Part shown: one piece after another, positions 40,424 to 48,848 of the stretch
Numbering within the stretch: position 1 is the first letter of the stretch
How the letters are laid out: every line of letters starts with the position of its first letter
NCBI RefSeq assembly: GCF_000708885.1
Contig: NZ_JEOE01000007.1
Location: 1 to 64,000, forward strand
DNA length: 64,000 nt
Reading direction: 5' to 3'
Origin: Cellulomonas sp. HZM
Lineage (GTDB): Bacteria; Actinomycetota; Actinomycetes; Actinomycetales; Cellulomonadaceae
Position numbers and translations under genes: made by a program
The notes under the pieces: model-generated
What the model saw: only the letters and a program-made list of their open reading frames with translations
Told to the model about the DNA's origin: nothing
Databases searched by the model: none

Positions 40424-41983
40424 TCACACCACCCCCGTCTGCTGCTGCTGCATGACCTGCACGCGCACGTCGTGCGGGTTCGCGTCGATCGGCACGGCGT
40501 TGTCGACCGCGACCGGCACGGGTGCGGTCCGGGGCGCGTCCCGACGAGGCGGCCGGCCGCCGATCACCCACGTGTCCTTGGACCCGCCGCCCTGCGACGA
40601 GTTCACGACGAGCTGCCCCTCCGGGAGCGCCACGCGCGTGAGCCCGCCGGGCAGGACGAACACGTCGTCGCCGTCGTTCACCGCGAACGGGCGCAGGTCG
40701 GTGTGCCGCGGGCGCAGGCCGTCCTCGACGAGCGTCGGGATGGTCGACAGCTGGATGACCGGCTGCGCGATCCAGCCGCGCGGGTCGTCGAGCAGGCGCG
40801 TGCGCAGCGCGTCGAGCTCGGCGCGCGACGCCTTCGGGCCGACGACGAGCCCCTTGCCGCCCGAGCCGTCGACGGGCTTGACCACGAGCTCGTCGAGCCG
40901 GTCGAGCACCTCCTCGAGCGCACCCGGGTCCTCGAGCCGCCACGTGTCGACGTTCGCGAGGATCGGCTCCTCGCCCAGGTAGTACCGGATCATGTCGGGC
41001 ACGTAGGTGTAGACGAGCTTGTCGTCGGCCACGCCGTTGCCCACGGCGTTCGCGATCGTCACCGTGCCGTTGCGCGCGCACGTCATGAGGCCGGGGCTGC
41101 CGAGCAGCGAGTCCGAGCGGAACGAGACCGGGTCGAGGAAGTCGTCGTCCACGCGCCGGTAGATCACGTCGACGCGCCGGCGGCCCTGCGTGGTGCGCAT
41201 CCAGACGCGCCCCTGTGCGCAGAAGAGGTCGCGCCCCTCGACCAGCTCGACGCCCATGGTCCGCGCGAGCAGCGAGTGCTCGAAGTAGGCGGAGTTGAAC
41301 ACGCCCGGGGTGAGGACGACGACGGTCGGGTCGTCGACCCCTGCCGGTGCAGCCGCCATGAGCGCGCGGAACAGTCGGCGCGGGTAGTCCGCGACCGGCC
41401 GGATGCGCATCGACGAGAACATCTCCGGGAACGACTGCGCCATCGCGCGCCGGTTCGACAGCACGTAGGACACGCCGCTGGGCACGCGCACGTTGTCCTC
41501 GAGCACGCGCCAGCCGCCCAACGAGTCCCGCACCAGGTCGATCCCCGAGACGTGCACGCGCACCCCGTTGGGAGGCTGGATGCCGCGGGCCGCGCGGTGG
41601 AAGTGGGTCGAGGACACGATGACCGAGCGCGGGATCACGCCGTCGGCGACGGCCGTCTGCTGGCCGTACACGTCCGCGAGGAACGCCTCGAGCGCCTTGA
41701 CCCGCTGCGCGACGCCGGGCGCCACGTGGTCCCACTCGTCGGCGGCGATGACGCGCGGCACCACGTCGAGCGGGAAGGGCCGCTCCTCGCCCGCGAAGTC
41801 GAACGTCACCCCCTGGGTCAGGTACGAGCGCGCGAGCGCATCGGCCCGCAGCTGCAGCTCGCCCGCCGTCATCTGGGCGAGCGACCGGTGCACACCTGCG
41901 TACGCGAGGCGTGCGCCGGTGTCGGGATCGAGCATCTCGTCCCACGCGGAACCCGGCGGGTACTCCTCGAACAGGTCGGCCAT
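40424..41983 (-). CDS. Circularly permuted ATP-grasp protein (DUF404/407)
   Basis: 519 residues. GYVLEDNVRVPSGVSY-type block seen here as WRVLEDNVRVPSGVSYVL, with VIYRRVDDDFLDP and LVVKPVDGSGGKGLVVGP as nucleotide-binding elements, and FVLPGGLTRVAL near the C-terminus. Predicted to ligate a carboxylate to an amine in an unidentified peptide. First gene of the trio, with a leaderless-type promoter TATCGT-6-ATG. Ends QQQQTGVV. Confidence 0.93.
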   Translation of the reverse strand: MADLFEEYPPGSAWDEMLDPDTGARLAYAGVHRSLAQMTAGELQLRADALARSYLTQGVTFDFAGEERPFPLDVVPRVIAADEWDHVAPGVAQRVKALEAFLADVYGQQTAVADGVIPRSVIVSSTHFHRAARGIQPPNGVRVHVSGIDLVRDSLGGWRVLEDNVRVPSGVSYVLSNRRAMAQSFPEMFSSMRIRPVADYPRRLFRALMAAAPAGVDDPTVVVLTPGVFNSAYFEHSLLARTMGVELVEGRDLFCAQGRVWMRTTQGRRRVDVIYRRVDDDFLDPVSFRSDSLLGSPGLMTCARNGTVTIANAVGNGVADDKLVYTYVPDMIRYYLGEEPILANVDTWRLEDPGALEEVLDRLDELVVKPVDGSGGKGLVVGPKASRAELDALRTRLLDDPRGWIAQPVIQLSTIPTLVEDGLRPRHTDLRPFAVNDGDDVFVLPGGLTRVALPEGQLVVNSSQGGGSKDTWVIGGRPPRRDAPRTAPVPVAVDNAVPIDANPHDVRVQVMQQQQTGVV

Positions 41984-41989
41984 GTCCGG

Positions 41990-41995
41990 ACGATA
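41990..41995 (-). promoter_or_regulatory. Candidate -10 box for the ATP-grasp operon
   Basis: TATCGT on the minus strand, 6 nt before the ATG at 41983. Confidence 0.55.
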
Positions 41996-42069
41996 TTCCC
42001 GCCGTGTTGCGCGCGCGTGACGAGCGACGCCGCTGTGGAACATCCGCGTCACACGACCGTGCGTGCGGG

Positions 42070-42075
42070 TAGGTT
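42070..42075 (+). promoter_or_regulatory. Candidate -10 box for the PemK-like gene
   Basis: TAGGTT, 7 nt before the GTG at 42083. Confidence 0.5.
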
Positions 42076-42082
42076 GCGGCGC

Positions 42083-42697
42083 GTGGCGAACCTCACCCCG
42101 ACCTTGCTGCGAGCGCTGCGCAGGCTGCTCCAGCCGGGTGCTCGCAGCGGCGCGGCCACGCGCAGCGCCTCGCCCCCGGGGACCGTGCCGGGGACGACGA
42201 GCGGCACGCGCGCGAGCTCGTCCGACGGGAGCGTCCCCCGTCCTCCGGGTCGCCGGACGACCGCCACCACGACTCGTCGACGCGGACTGCCGGACCATGT
42301 CGGCGCGATCGACCCGCGCAGCATCGAGTACGCGCCGGATCTCGACGGCAACGCCGACCCCGGCGAGATCGTGTGGACCTGGGTGCCGTACGAGGAGGAC
42401 GCCTCGCAGGGCAAGGACCGCCCGGTGCTCGTCATCGGCCGCGACGGCGACGACGTCCTCGCCCTGATGCTCACGAGCAAGGACCACTCGCGTGACGACG
42501 CACGCGAGGCACGTCGGGGGCGCCACTGGCTCGACATCGGCTCCGGTCCCTGGGACACCAAGCGCCGCGAGTCCGAGGTGCGCCTCGACCGGATCCTGCG
42601 CGTGGACCCGGACGGCATCCGCCGTGAGGGGTGCGTCGTGGACCACGACCTGTTCGACCGGGTCGTCGCCGCGGTACGCGACCTGCCGACCCGCTGA
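42083..42697 (+). CDS. PemK/MazF-like protein
   Basis: 204 residues. The first ~75 residues are disordered and basic. The rest resembles the PemK/MazF fold: [28 protein letters not shown] (in parts: [23 protein letters not shown]) and [11 protein letters not shown]. Toxins of this fold cleave mRNA, but no antitoxin gene is adjacent: the neighbours are the divergent ATP-grasp gene and rpsT. It may be a housekeeping relative rather than a toxin-antitoxin module. Confidence 0.8.
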   Translation: MANLTPTLLRALRRLLQPGARSGAATRSASPPGTVPGTTSGTRASSSDGSVPRPPGRRTTATTTRRRGLPDHVGAIDPRSIEYAPDLDGNADPGEIVWTWVPYEEDASQGKDRPVLVIGRDGDDVLALMLTSKDHSRDDAREARRGRHWLDIGSGPWDTKRRESEVRLDRILRVDPDGIRREGCVVDHDLFDRVVAAVRDLPTR

Positions 42698-42744
42698 CGA
42701 AGCGCCGACGGCTCCCTGCCCGTCCGCCCACCCTCCGGCGAGGC

Positions 42745-42762
42745 GCCGCCCGCCCCGGCGGC
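42745..42762 (+). terminator. Weak hairpin after the PemK-like gene
   Basis: GCCGCC (42745-42750) and GGCGGC (42757-42762) with a 6-nt loop, 48 bp past the stop and just before the rpsT promoter. No T-tract. Confidence 0.35.
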
Positions 42763-42783
42763 TGCCGTGCCTGCGGGGCCTGG

Positions 42784-42929
42784 TAGACTTTTCCCTCGCG
42801 TGTCCGCCCAGGTCGGCGGGCACTCGCCCAGCTCCTCTCCGAGGGTGTCCCCACGCCCCAGTCCCGGAGCTGCGCGCGCCCTCTACGACCTGTCAGATCG
42901 CTTCGGCGAACGCACAAGAGAGTCCACAC
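42784..42929 (+). promoter_or_regulatory. rpsT promoter and structured 5' leader
   Basis: TAGACT (42784-42789) is the -10 candidate. About 135 nt of leader follow, unlike the leaderless genes nearby. It can form a 9-bp stem (GTGTCCGCC with GGCGGGCAC, 42800-42822 region, one G-U pair) and a 7-bp stem (42829-42835 with 42866-42872). Autoregulation by S20 through its leader is known in E. coli; here it is only a possibility. Confidence 0.45.
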
Positions 42930-43190
42930 GTGGCCAACATCAAGTCCCAGATCAAGCGCATCACCACGAACGAGAAGGCGCGCCTGCGCAACAAGGCCGT
43001 CAAGTCCGAGCTGAAGACGCACGTCCGCCGCGTCCGCGAGGCCGTCGCCAACGGCGACAAGGACGCCGCGCAGACCGCGCTCGTCACCGCGTCGAAGAAG
43101 CTCGACAAGGCCGTCTCGAAGGGCGTCATCCACGCCAACCAGGCCGCCAACAAGAAGTCGGCGCTCGCGAAGGCCGTCGCCGCTCTCTGA
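42930..43190 (+). CDS. rpsT: 30S ribosomal protein S20
   Basis: 86 residues starting [18 protein letters not shown], rich in Lys/Ala, with the conserved helical hairpin and the [16 protein letters not shown] segment. Binds the 5' domain of 16S rRNA. GTG start with AGAGAG-type purines upstream. Followed by a strong hairpin. Confidence 0.97.
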   Translation: MANIKSQIKRITTNEKARLRNKAVKSELKTHVRRVREAVANGDKDAAQTALVTASKKLDKAVSKGVIHANQAANKKSALAKAVAAL

Positions 43191-43210
43191 GCCGACGCCG
43201 CAGCGCCACC

Positions 43211-43246
43211 GAGAGGCGCCGTCCCCACCACGGGGCGGCGCCTCTC
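43211..43246 (+). terminator. rpsT terminator hairpin
   Basis: 15-bp stem (43211-43225 with 43232-43246, one G-U pair) and 6-nt loop, 21 bp after the rpsT stop. There is no T-run, as is common for actinobacterial terminators. The following ~230 bp to the EAL gene are noticeably less GC-rich and show no gene. Confidence 0.8.
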
Positions 43247-43481
43247 GTGCGTCCAGGACCGAGCGTTCCTTTCGCCTGGCACCGCTCACCCATATGGACG
43301 AATGTCCGGAAGTCCCCGAGTCGAACGGGTGACCAACTTCGCCGCCAGATTCGTCCCGCATCGTGAGAGCGGGTGATCTTTCGTGCGGGGAGAGCGATCT
43401 CCCGGGCATCTGCGACAAAGAGCAAGAATTCCGCCCGCTCTGCCGTGGTCCCACGTACGGGTGATGTGCTTGCATGAATCC

Positions 43482-44210
43482 ATGACGCCCGACGACGCAG
43501 ACGTGCGGCTCGCACGACTCGCTGCCGCGGTCGAGGACGCGATCCCCGACTCGCTGCGTCGCGCGTGGGAACGGCGGCTCTGCGCCGAGCCCGTCCTGGT
43601 GGCTCGGCAGGCGATCTTCGGCTCCGAGCTCACGCCGGTGGCCTACCATCTCTCGTACCGCGCTCCTGGCGAGCAGACGGCCACCGCGACCACCTGGAGC
43701 GAGGCGCAGCACGACCGCGCCACCGCGCACGTGCTGTCCGCGACGTTCGGCCGGGCGGACATCGAGCACGTGGCCAACGGGCTCCCGCTCGTCGTGCGCT
43801 GCACGCGCCCGTACCTCGTGGGTGACCTCAAGATCCCCGCGCTCCCGGAGCGGCTCGTCGTCGAGATCCCGCACGGGGTCACGATCGACACCGAGGTGCT
43901 CGCCGGCGTCGCCCGCCTGCGCGAGGCCGGGTTCCGCATCGGCCTGCCGTCGTTCGTGAGCAGCCTGAACCAGCGGCTCCTGCTGCCCTACGCCGACTTC
44001 GTCAAGATCGACGTGCGTGACCTCGACGTCGAGGGCAGCCCCGTGGTGCAGCTCGCACGTTCGCACGGGGCCCGGCTGGTCGCGGAGTTCATCGAGACGC
44101 CGGAGAGCCTCGACGAGGCGCGCGCGCTCGGATTCACGCTCTTCCAGGGCAACCTCCTCGAGCGAGCAGGGGTCCTCGACCGTGCCGGCGCTCGACCCGT
44201 GCAGGACTGA
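43482..44210 (+). CDS. Degenerate EAL-domain protein
   Basis: 242 residues. The fold follows the EAL half of EAL-HDOD proteins: LVARQAIFGSELTPVAYHLSYR, quoted in parts. The catalytic Glu of the EAL-equivalent motif is His (AYHLSYR), the metal-binding Asn is Arg (VVRCTRPYLV), and the DD motif is LPSFVS. The later KID and EF-E residues remain (VKIDVRDLD, VAEFIETPE). It should not hydrolyse c-di-GMP; a binding or protein-contact role is likelier. No HDOD domain follows. Paralogue of the next gene. Confidence 0.82.
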   Translation: MTPDDADVRLARLAAAVEDAIPDSLRRAWERRLCAEPVLVARQAIFGSELTPVAYHLSYRAPGEQTATATTWSEAQHDRATAHVLSATFGRADIEHVANGLPLVVRCTRPYLVGDLKIPALPERLVVEIPHGVTIDTEVLAGVARLREAGFRIGLPSFVSSLNQRLLLPYADFVKIDVRDLDVEGSPVVQLARSHGARLVAEFIETPESLDEARALGFTLFQGNLLERAGVLDRAGARPVQD

Positions 44211-44258
44211 GCCACGGCACCGGCGTCATCCTCGCGTCGCACACCCCTCTCATCGGGT

Positions 44259-44879
44259 GTGAACCCGCTCGCGCCACGCACCCGGCTCCCCGGCCGGCCG
44301 CCGGTCGCGCGGCAGCCCATCTGGACCGCTGACGGTCGTCTGTACGCACACGAGCTGCTGTACCGGTCCGCCGACGGGCTCGCGGTCGGAGTCGACCTGT
44401 GGGACCCGCCCGACCAGGACCTCGCCACGGCGTCCGTCCTGGAGGCGCTCGACGACGAGCCCGACGAACGCGGCGTGCTGTCGTTCGTCAACGTCACGCG
44501 GTCCTATGTCGTGGGCCGTCATCGGCTCCCCCGCCCGGACGACGGGCTCGTGCTGGAGATCGTCGAGACGGTCCCCGCCGACGACGAGGTCCTGGCCGGG
44601 CTGCAGCGTCTGCGCGAGCTCGGCTACCGCATCGCGCTCGACGACTTCGCCGCCGAGGCCCACCAGGTCGCGATGCTGCCCTACGCGCACTACGTGAAGA
44701 TCGACTGCCGCGAGCTCGTGCAGCACGGGACCGCGCTCGTCGAGCTCGCCCGACGGGACGGGGCGATGCTGGTCGCCGAGCGGCTCAGCAGCTCCGCGCT
44801 CGTCGACCGGTGCGTGAGCCTGGGCTTCGACCTCTTGCAGGGCGACGCGCTCGGACCCGCGACGACCGCTCGGAGCTGA
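44259..44879 (+). CDS. Short EAL-domain protein with metal-site residues kept
   Basis: 206 residues. Aligned with its neighbour it retains the key positions: Glu in AHELLYR, Asn in SFVNVTRSYVV, Glu in LEIVET, DD in IALDDFAAE, Lys in YVKID, and Glu in LVAERLSS. A c-di-GMP phosphodiesterase or binder of the EAL-HDOD N-terminal type is possible, although the first motif is not a canonical EAL. GTG start 48 bp after the paralogue, so they are probably co-transcribed. Confidence 0.8.
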   Translation: MNPLAPRTRLPGRPPVARQPIWTADGRLYAHELLYRSADGLAVGVDLWDPPDQDLATASVLEALDDEPDERGVLSFVNVTRSYVVGRHRLPRPDDGLVLEIVETVPADDEVLAGLQRLRELGYRIALDDFAAEAHQVAMLPYAHYVKIDCRELVQHGTALVELARRDGAMLVAERLSSSALVDRCVSLGFDLLQGDALGPATTARS

Positions 44880-44930
44880 CGGCCCGAGGCTGACGGCTCG
44901 AGACTGACGGCCCGACGCTGACGGTCGGGC
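44875..44930. repeat. Four 14-bp tandem repeats at the end of the EAL gene
   Basis: Four imperfect copies of GCTGACGGCCCGAG start at 44875, 44889, 44903 and 44917. The first overlaps the TGA stop of the EAL gene. The last two form a 7-bp perfect hairpin (44910-44916 with 44924-44930), which may end transcription from either side of this convergent junction. Confidence 0.8.
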
Positions 44931-44968
44931 GAGATGGCCCGCCCCGGTCGTCCCGGAGCAGCCCCTCG

Positions 44969-46000
44969 TCAGGTGCCGGACGCGGCCGCCACGCGCAGCA
45001 CCGCTCGCTCGACCGCGAACCGCGGGTCCCTGCCCGCACCCTTGACCTCGGCATCCGCCTGCGCCACCGCCGTGATCGCGGCCGCAAGACCCTCGGGCGT
45101 CCATCGCCGCAGCTCGCTCGTCGCACGGTCCACCTGCCACGGTGCGAGGCCCAGCTCGCGCAGCGCCGCCTGTCCCTGGCTGCGCACGGCACCCACCTTG
45201 GCCAGCGTGCGCAGCTTCGCCGCGAGCGCGGCGACGATCGGGACCGGGTCCAGGCCGGTCGCCATCGCATGCCGCAGCAGCGCGACGGCCTGGCCGGACT
45301 GGCCCGCGACGGCGGCATCGGCGACGCGGAAGCCGGTCGCCTCGATCCGCCCGCCGTAGTAGCGCTCGACCGCCTCGGCCGAGACGAGTCCTTGCGTGTC
45401 CGCGACCAGCTGGGAGCAGGCCGCCGCGAGCTCGCGCAGGTCGCTGCCCACGGCGTCGACCAGGGCGCGAACAGCCTGGGCGTCGGCCCGTCGGCCCGCG
45501 CGGCGCATCTCGGCCGTGACGAAAGCGGTCTTGTCCCCGTCGGACGTGATGGCGTCGCACGAGACCGTCGGGACCGAGGCCGCCTTGAGTGCGTCGAGCA
45601 GCTTCTTGCCGCGCTGGCCGCCGTTGTGCCGCAGCACCACCACGACGCCCGCGGCGGGCCGGGACACGTAGTCGCCCACGTCCGCGAGCATCTCTTCCGA
45701 GCCCCGCTCCAGGCCGTCGAGCACGACGAGCTTGTCCTCCGCGAACAACGACGGGCTCGTCAGGACGTCGAGCGCGCCGGGGGCGTACTGGTCCGCGTCG
45801 ACGCGTGAGACCTCGACGGACGGGTCCGCCTCGCGCGCGAGCCGGACGAGCCGGTCCACGGCCCGGTCGGCGAGCAGCCCCTCCGAGCCGCGCACCAGCA
45901 CCACGGGCGCGAGCGCGGCCTGGTCCCACGGCACCCCCTCGGGCACGCCGGAGCGCGCGCTGCGGCCGGCGGGACGGCGGGCGGAGGGAGGCACGCGCAC
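44969..46000 (-). CDS. holA: DNA polymerase III subunit delta
   Basis: 343 residues. Clamp-loader delta: VVLVRGSEGLLADRAVDRLV at the N-terminus, LFAEDKLVVLDGLE, VVVVLRHNGGQRGKKLLDAL, and the C-terminal collar region with FRVADAAVAGQSGQAVALL. Opens the sliding clamp. The start may be the GTG two codons later (45994), which sits 6 nt after CAGGCT. Located downstream of comEA-comEC, the usual order. Confidence 0.93.
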   Translation of the reverse strand: MRVPPSARRPAGRSARSGVPEGVPWDQAALAPVVLVRGSEGLLADRAVDRLVRLAREADPSVEVSRVDADQYAPGALDVLTSPSLFAEDKLVVLDGLERGSEEMLADVGDYVSRPAAGVVVVLRHNGGQRGKKLLDALKAASVPTVSCDAITSDGDKTAFVTAEMRRAGRRADAQAVRALVDAVGSDLRELAAACSQLVADTQGLVSAEAVERYYGGRIEATGFRVADAAVAGQSGQAVALLRHAMATGLDPVPIVAALAAKLRTLAKVGAVRSQGQAALRELGLAPWQVDRATSELRRWTPEGLAAAITAVAQADAEVKGAGRDPRFAVERAVLRVAAASGT

Positions 46001-46086
46001 AGCCTGCCACGTCGCACCGACATCCCTGCGTCACCGGGAGCGGTGCCCGCCGGCCGGGCCTGCTCCGGCGCCTCGCCGCGCGCGGG

Positions 46087-47613
46087 TCACGTCCCGGCAC
46101 CCCGACGACGCCGCAGGAGCAGCACGGCCGCGCACACGCACGCGAGAGCGAGGACGACGGCGCCGACCGGGCCCGGCAGCCACGCCACCTGCGCGCCGGG
46201 GGCTCCCGCTGCGGCGCGAGCGACCGCACCGATCCACCAGCACGCCGCGCCCGCCGGCCAGGCGAGCAGCTGTCCCGCCGCCGGCCAGACCGTGCCCACG
46301 ACGCCCGCGCCCAGCCCGCAGAGGGTCGCCGGCGCCACGGCGGGCGCCGCGGCGAGGTTGGCGACGACGGACCACGTCGACACCGACGGCGTGAGCAGCA
46401 CGACCACCGGCGCGCACGCGAGCTGCGCGGCGACAGGGACGGCGAGCGCCGTCGCGACGGGCCGCCCGCAGCGCGAGGACCACCGCACCGCGAGCGGACC
46501 GCCCAGCACCACGAGCCCGCCGGTCGCGAGCACCGACAGCGCGAACCCGATCTCGGTGGCGAGCCACGGGTCGAGGACGAGCAGCACGACGCACGCCGTG
46601 GCGAGCGCCGCGGTCGCCCTGCCCGGCCGGCCGAGCACGATGCCGAGCGCGCCGACGAGGCCCATCACGGCTGCTCGCACCACGCTCGCGGACGGGTGCA
46701 CCAGCAGCAGCATCGTCAGGCCGGCCGCGACCGCGCCGGGGGCTCTCAGCCACCTGGGGGCGCGGACCGCGCCCAGGCCTGAGAGCACCAGCGCACCCAC
46801 GAGCGCGAAGTGGGCGCCCGAGACCGCGACGAGGTGGGTGAGCCCAGCGGTGCGCATCGCCGCGGCGAGGTCGTCGGAGACGCCTGACGTGTCCCCGACC
46901 GTGACGCCGGGCAGGAGCCCCGCCGCGTCGCCGCGCATGCGGGCCGCCTGGGACGCGACCGACGCACGGACGGGAGAGGTCACGGCGACGGGTGCGGGCG
47001 GGGCGTGCAGCACCGTCCACCGCGCCGTCAGGACGATCGTGGCGGCCGATCGTCGACCGCGTGGCTCGACCTGCAGCGTGCCGGTCAGCTCGACCGTGCT
47101 GCCGAAGGGCGGCGCGTCGACCGTGCTGGTGGGCTGTGCCCCCGCGCGCGGGTCGGTCGCGTGCGCGAGCACGCGCACGGGCGCCGACACGGCCCACGCG
47201 GTCGGACCGCCCGACGCGGGCGCCAACCGGCGCACGTCCGCCGTCCACGCGACGCCCGGGGGGCCTCCGGGCCACGCCGCCGCCAACCGCTGCGGGTCGC
47301 CCGTGACCTCGGCGACCACGCGGACCGAGCGGCCGTCGAGCCTGCTCCACGGGCCGTCGTCCCGCACGTGCAGCTGGACGGCCGTCGCGAGCAGGACCGC
47401 GACCGCGACCCCTCCGGCGAGCACCACGACCGGCGCGACAGGATCGGCGACCGGCACCACGAACGAGAGCACGAGGAGGACGACGAAGGTCATGCAGGCC
47501 ACCGCGCCCGCCGCGACGAGCGCGTGCCCAGGACTGGCCCGCACGCCGCAGCAGGCCGCCGCGTACGCCGCCAGCGCTGCCGGGGCGAGGCGCACGTCGA
47601 GCCGGTCGCTCAT
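46087..47613 (-). CDS. comEC: ComEC/Rec2-family competence membrane protein
   Basis: 508 residues. Two N-terminal transmembrane helices, an OB-like DUF4131 region, then the Competence domain with the hallmark HLVAVSGAHFALVGALV and SVVRAAVMGLVGALG, spanning about eight helices. The C-terminal metallo-beta-lactamase domain of long ComEC proteins is absent: the protein ends after the last helix (VLLLRRRRGAGT). Probable channel for single-stranded DNA uptake. ATGA overlap with comEA. Confidence 0.92.
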   Translation of the reverse strand: MSDRLDVRLAPAALAAYAAACCGVRASPGHALVAAGAVACMTFVVLLVLSFVVPVADPVAPVVVLAGGVAVAVLLATAVQLHVRDDGPWSRLDGRSVRVVAEVTGDPQRLAAAWPGGPPGVAWTADVRRLAPASGGPTAWAVSAPVRVLAHATDPRAGAQPTSTVDAPPFGSTVELTGTLQVEPRGRRSAATIVLTARWTVLHAPPAPVAVTSPVRASVASQAARMRGDAAGLLPGVTVGDTSGVSDDLAAAMRTAGLTHLVAVSGAHFALVGALVLSGLGAVRAPRWLRAPGAVAAGLTMLLLVHPSASVVRAAVMGLVGALGIVLGRPGRATAALATACVVLLVLDPWLATEIGFALSVLATGGLVVLGGPLAVRWSSRCGRPVATALAVPVAAQLACAPVVVLLTPSVSTWSVVANLAAAPAVAPATLCGLGAGVVGTVWPAAGQLLAWPAGAACWWIGAVARAAAGAPGAQVAWLPGPVGAVVLALACVCAAVLLLRRRRGAGT

Positions 47614-48731
47614 ACGCGCACCAGGTCGCGCAGCCGCGACATCAGCGCCGGCCCGATGCCGGGGACGTCCTGCAGGTCGTCGACGCTCGTGAAGCGGTGG
47701 TCCCCACGCCAGGTGACGATCCGCTCCGCGAGCACCGGTCCGATGCCGGGCAGGCCGTCGAGCGCGGACGCGTCCGCGGAGTTCAGGTCGACCAGCGCAC
47801 CTCCGGCGCCAGCGCCCGTTCCCGGCCCGGACGGGCCGTCTGCCGGCGCCGGTGCTGGGTCGCCGTGCGCGGGCACGACGAGCTGCTCACCGTCCACGAG
47901 CACGCGCGCCAGGTTGATCGCGTCGAGGTCGGCCTTGCCCGTCGCTCCCCCGGCGGCGTCGACGGCGTCGGCGACCCGCGCCCCGGCCGGCAGCCGCACC
48001 ACGCCCTCGTGCCGGACCCGTCCGACGACGTGCACGACGACCTGCGCCGTGGCCGGTCCCGTCGCCTCCGCCGCGGCCGGTTCCGAGGCGTCCGGGACGG
48101 CACCGCGAACCACCGAGGAGGTCCCCAACGGCTCGGGTAGGTCGACGACCGGTCCCGTGGGGCGCGACGCAGCCCACAGCGCGACGGCGCCGGCCACGAG
48201 GGCGAGCGCGACGAGCGCCGCGATCGCGGCACGCCACGTGACACGCCACCGGATCGCGGACGGCCGGGCCGCGGGCTCCGGCGGCGGTTCGAGGTAGGCC
48301 TCGCGTGCCACGACGAGCGCCGACGACGTCCGAGCCGGGTACCCGGCCGCACGGGCCGCGTCGATCCGTGCGTCGTCGGCACGGGCCGGCCCTCGCTCGG
48401 ACCCCGCCGCGTCCTGCCAGGCACCGGCGTGCGGCACCAGGTCCGGCACGGGAGCGACCGGCCGGGACGGCACGAACGTGACGCGAGGCTCGAGGCCTTC
48501 GATCGGCGCGAGGCCGCGTGCGCCGGCCGGGTCCGCTGCCCGGTTCCGGCCGCGTGCGCCGGCCGGGTCCGCTGCCGGTTCCTCTGCCGGCCCGACGACC
48601 GCCGCGGGGACGTCGTGGGGTCGCAGAGGGTCGCGCGGGAACACCAGTTCTCGCACGGCCGGCTCCGGGCCTGCCGCGAGCGCCGCGAGACGCCGGCGGG
48701 CGGCGGCGGGATCACGCGGTCGGCCGAGCAC
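47610..48731 (-). CDS. comEA: ComEA-family DNA-binding protein
   Basis: 373 residues. A ~165-residue cytoplasmic, Pro/Ala-rich N-terminus with DPAGARG repeats, one transmembrane helix (AAIAALVALALVAGAVALWA, ~170-189), a SLBB domain (VVVHVVGRVRHEGVVRLPAG...), and the C-terminal helix-hairpin-helix pair (LNSADASALDGLPGIGPVLA and LQDVPGIGPALMSRL). Binds incoming duplex DNA at the cell surface. The N-terminal extension is longer than in Bacillus ComEA. Confidence 0.93.
   Translation of the reverse strand: MLGRPRDPAAARRRLAALAAGPEPAVRELVFPRDPLRPHDVPAAVVGPAEEPAADPAGARGRNRAADPAGARGLAPIEGLEPRVTFVPSRPVAPVPDLVPHAGAWQDAAGSERGPARADDARIDAARAAGYPARTSSALVVAREAYLEPPPEPAARPSAIRWRVTWRAAIAALVALALVAGAVALWAASRPTGPVVDLPEPLGTSSVVRGAVPDASEPAAAEATGPATAQVVVHVVGRVRHEGVVRLPAGARVADAVDAAGGATGKADLDAINLARVLVDGEQLVVPAHGDPAPAPADGPSGPGTGAGAGGALVDLNSADASALDGLPGIGPVLAERIVTWRGDHRFTSVDDLQDVPGIGPALMSRLRDLVRV
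48512..48576. repeat. 29-bp direct repeat in comEA
   Basis: Two identical 29-bp copies (48512-48540 and 48548-48576), 36 bp apart start to start, i.e. 12 codons. They encode the repeated AADPAGARG segment, so unit gain or loss stays in frame. Confidence 0.85.
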
Positions 48732-48848
48732 CCTGCGACGCTAGGTCGGCACCCTCCGGCGCGTACGGCACGGACGACCCGCTGTGCACACGCACGCGCT
48801 CGACCGGCCCTGTGGTCGGCTCGAGCGGCTGCCGGTCCGCGACGCTGG

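Noticed and set aside
42083-42697. Toxin-antitoxin module
   Set aside because: The PemK-like protein has no small antitoxin gene beside it, so only the fold is claimed.
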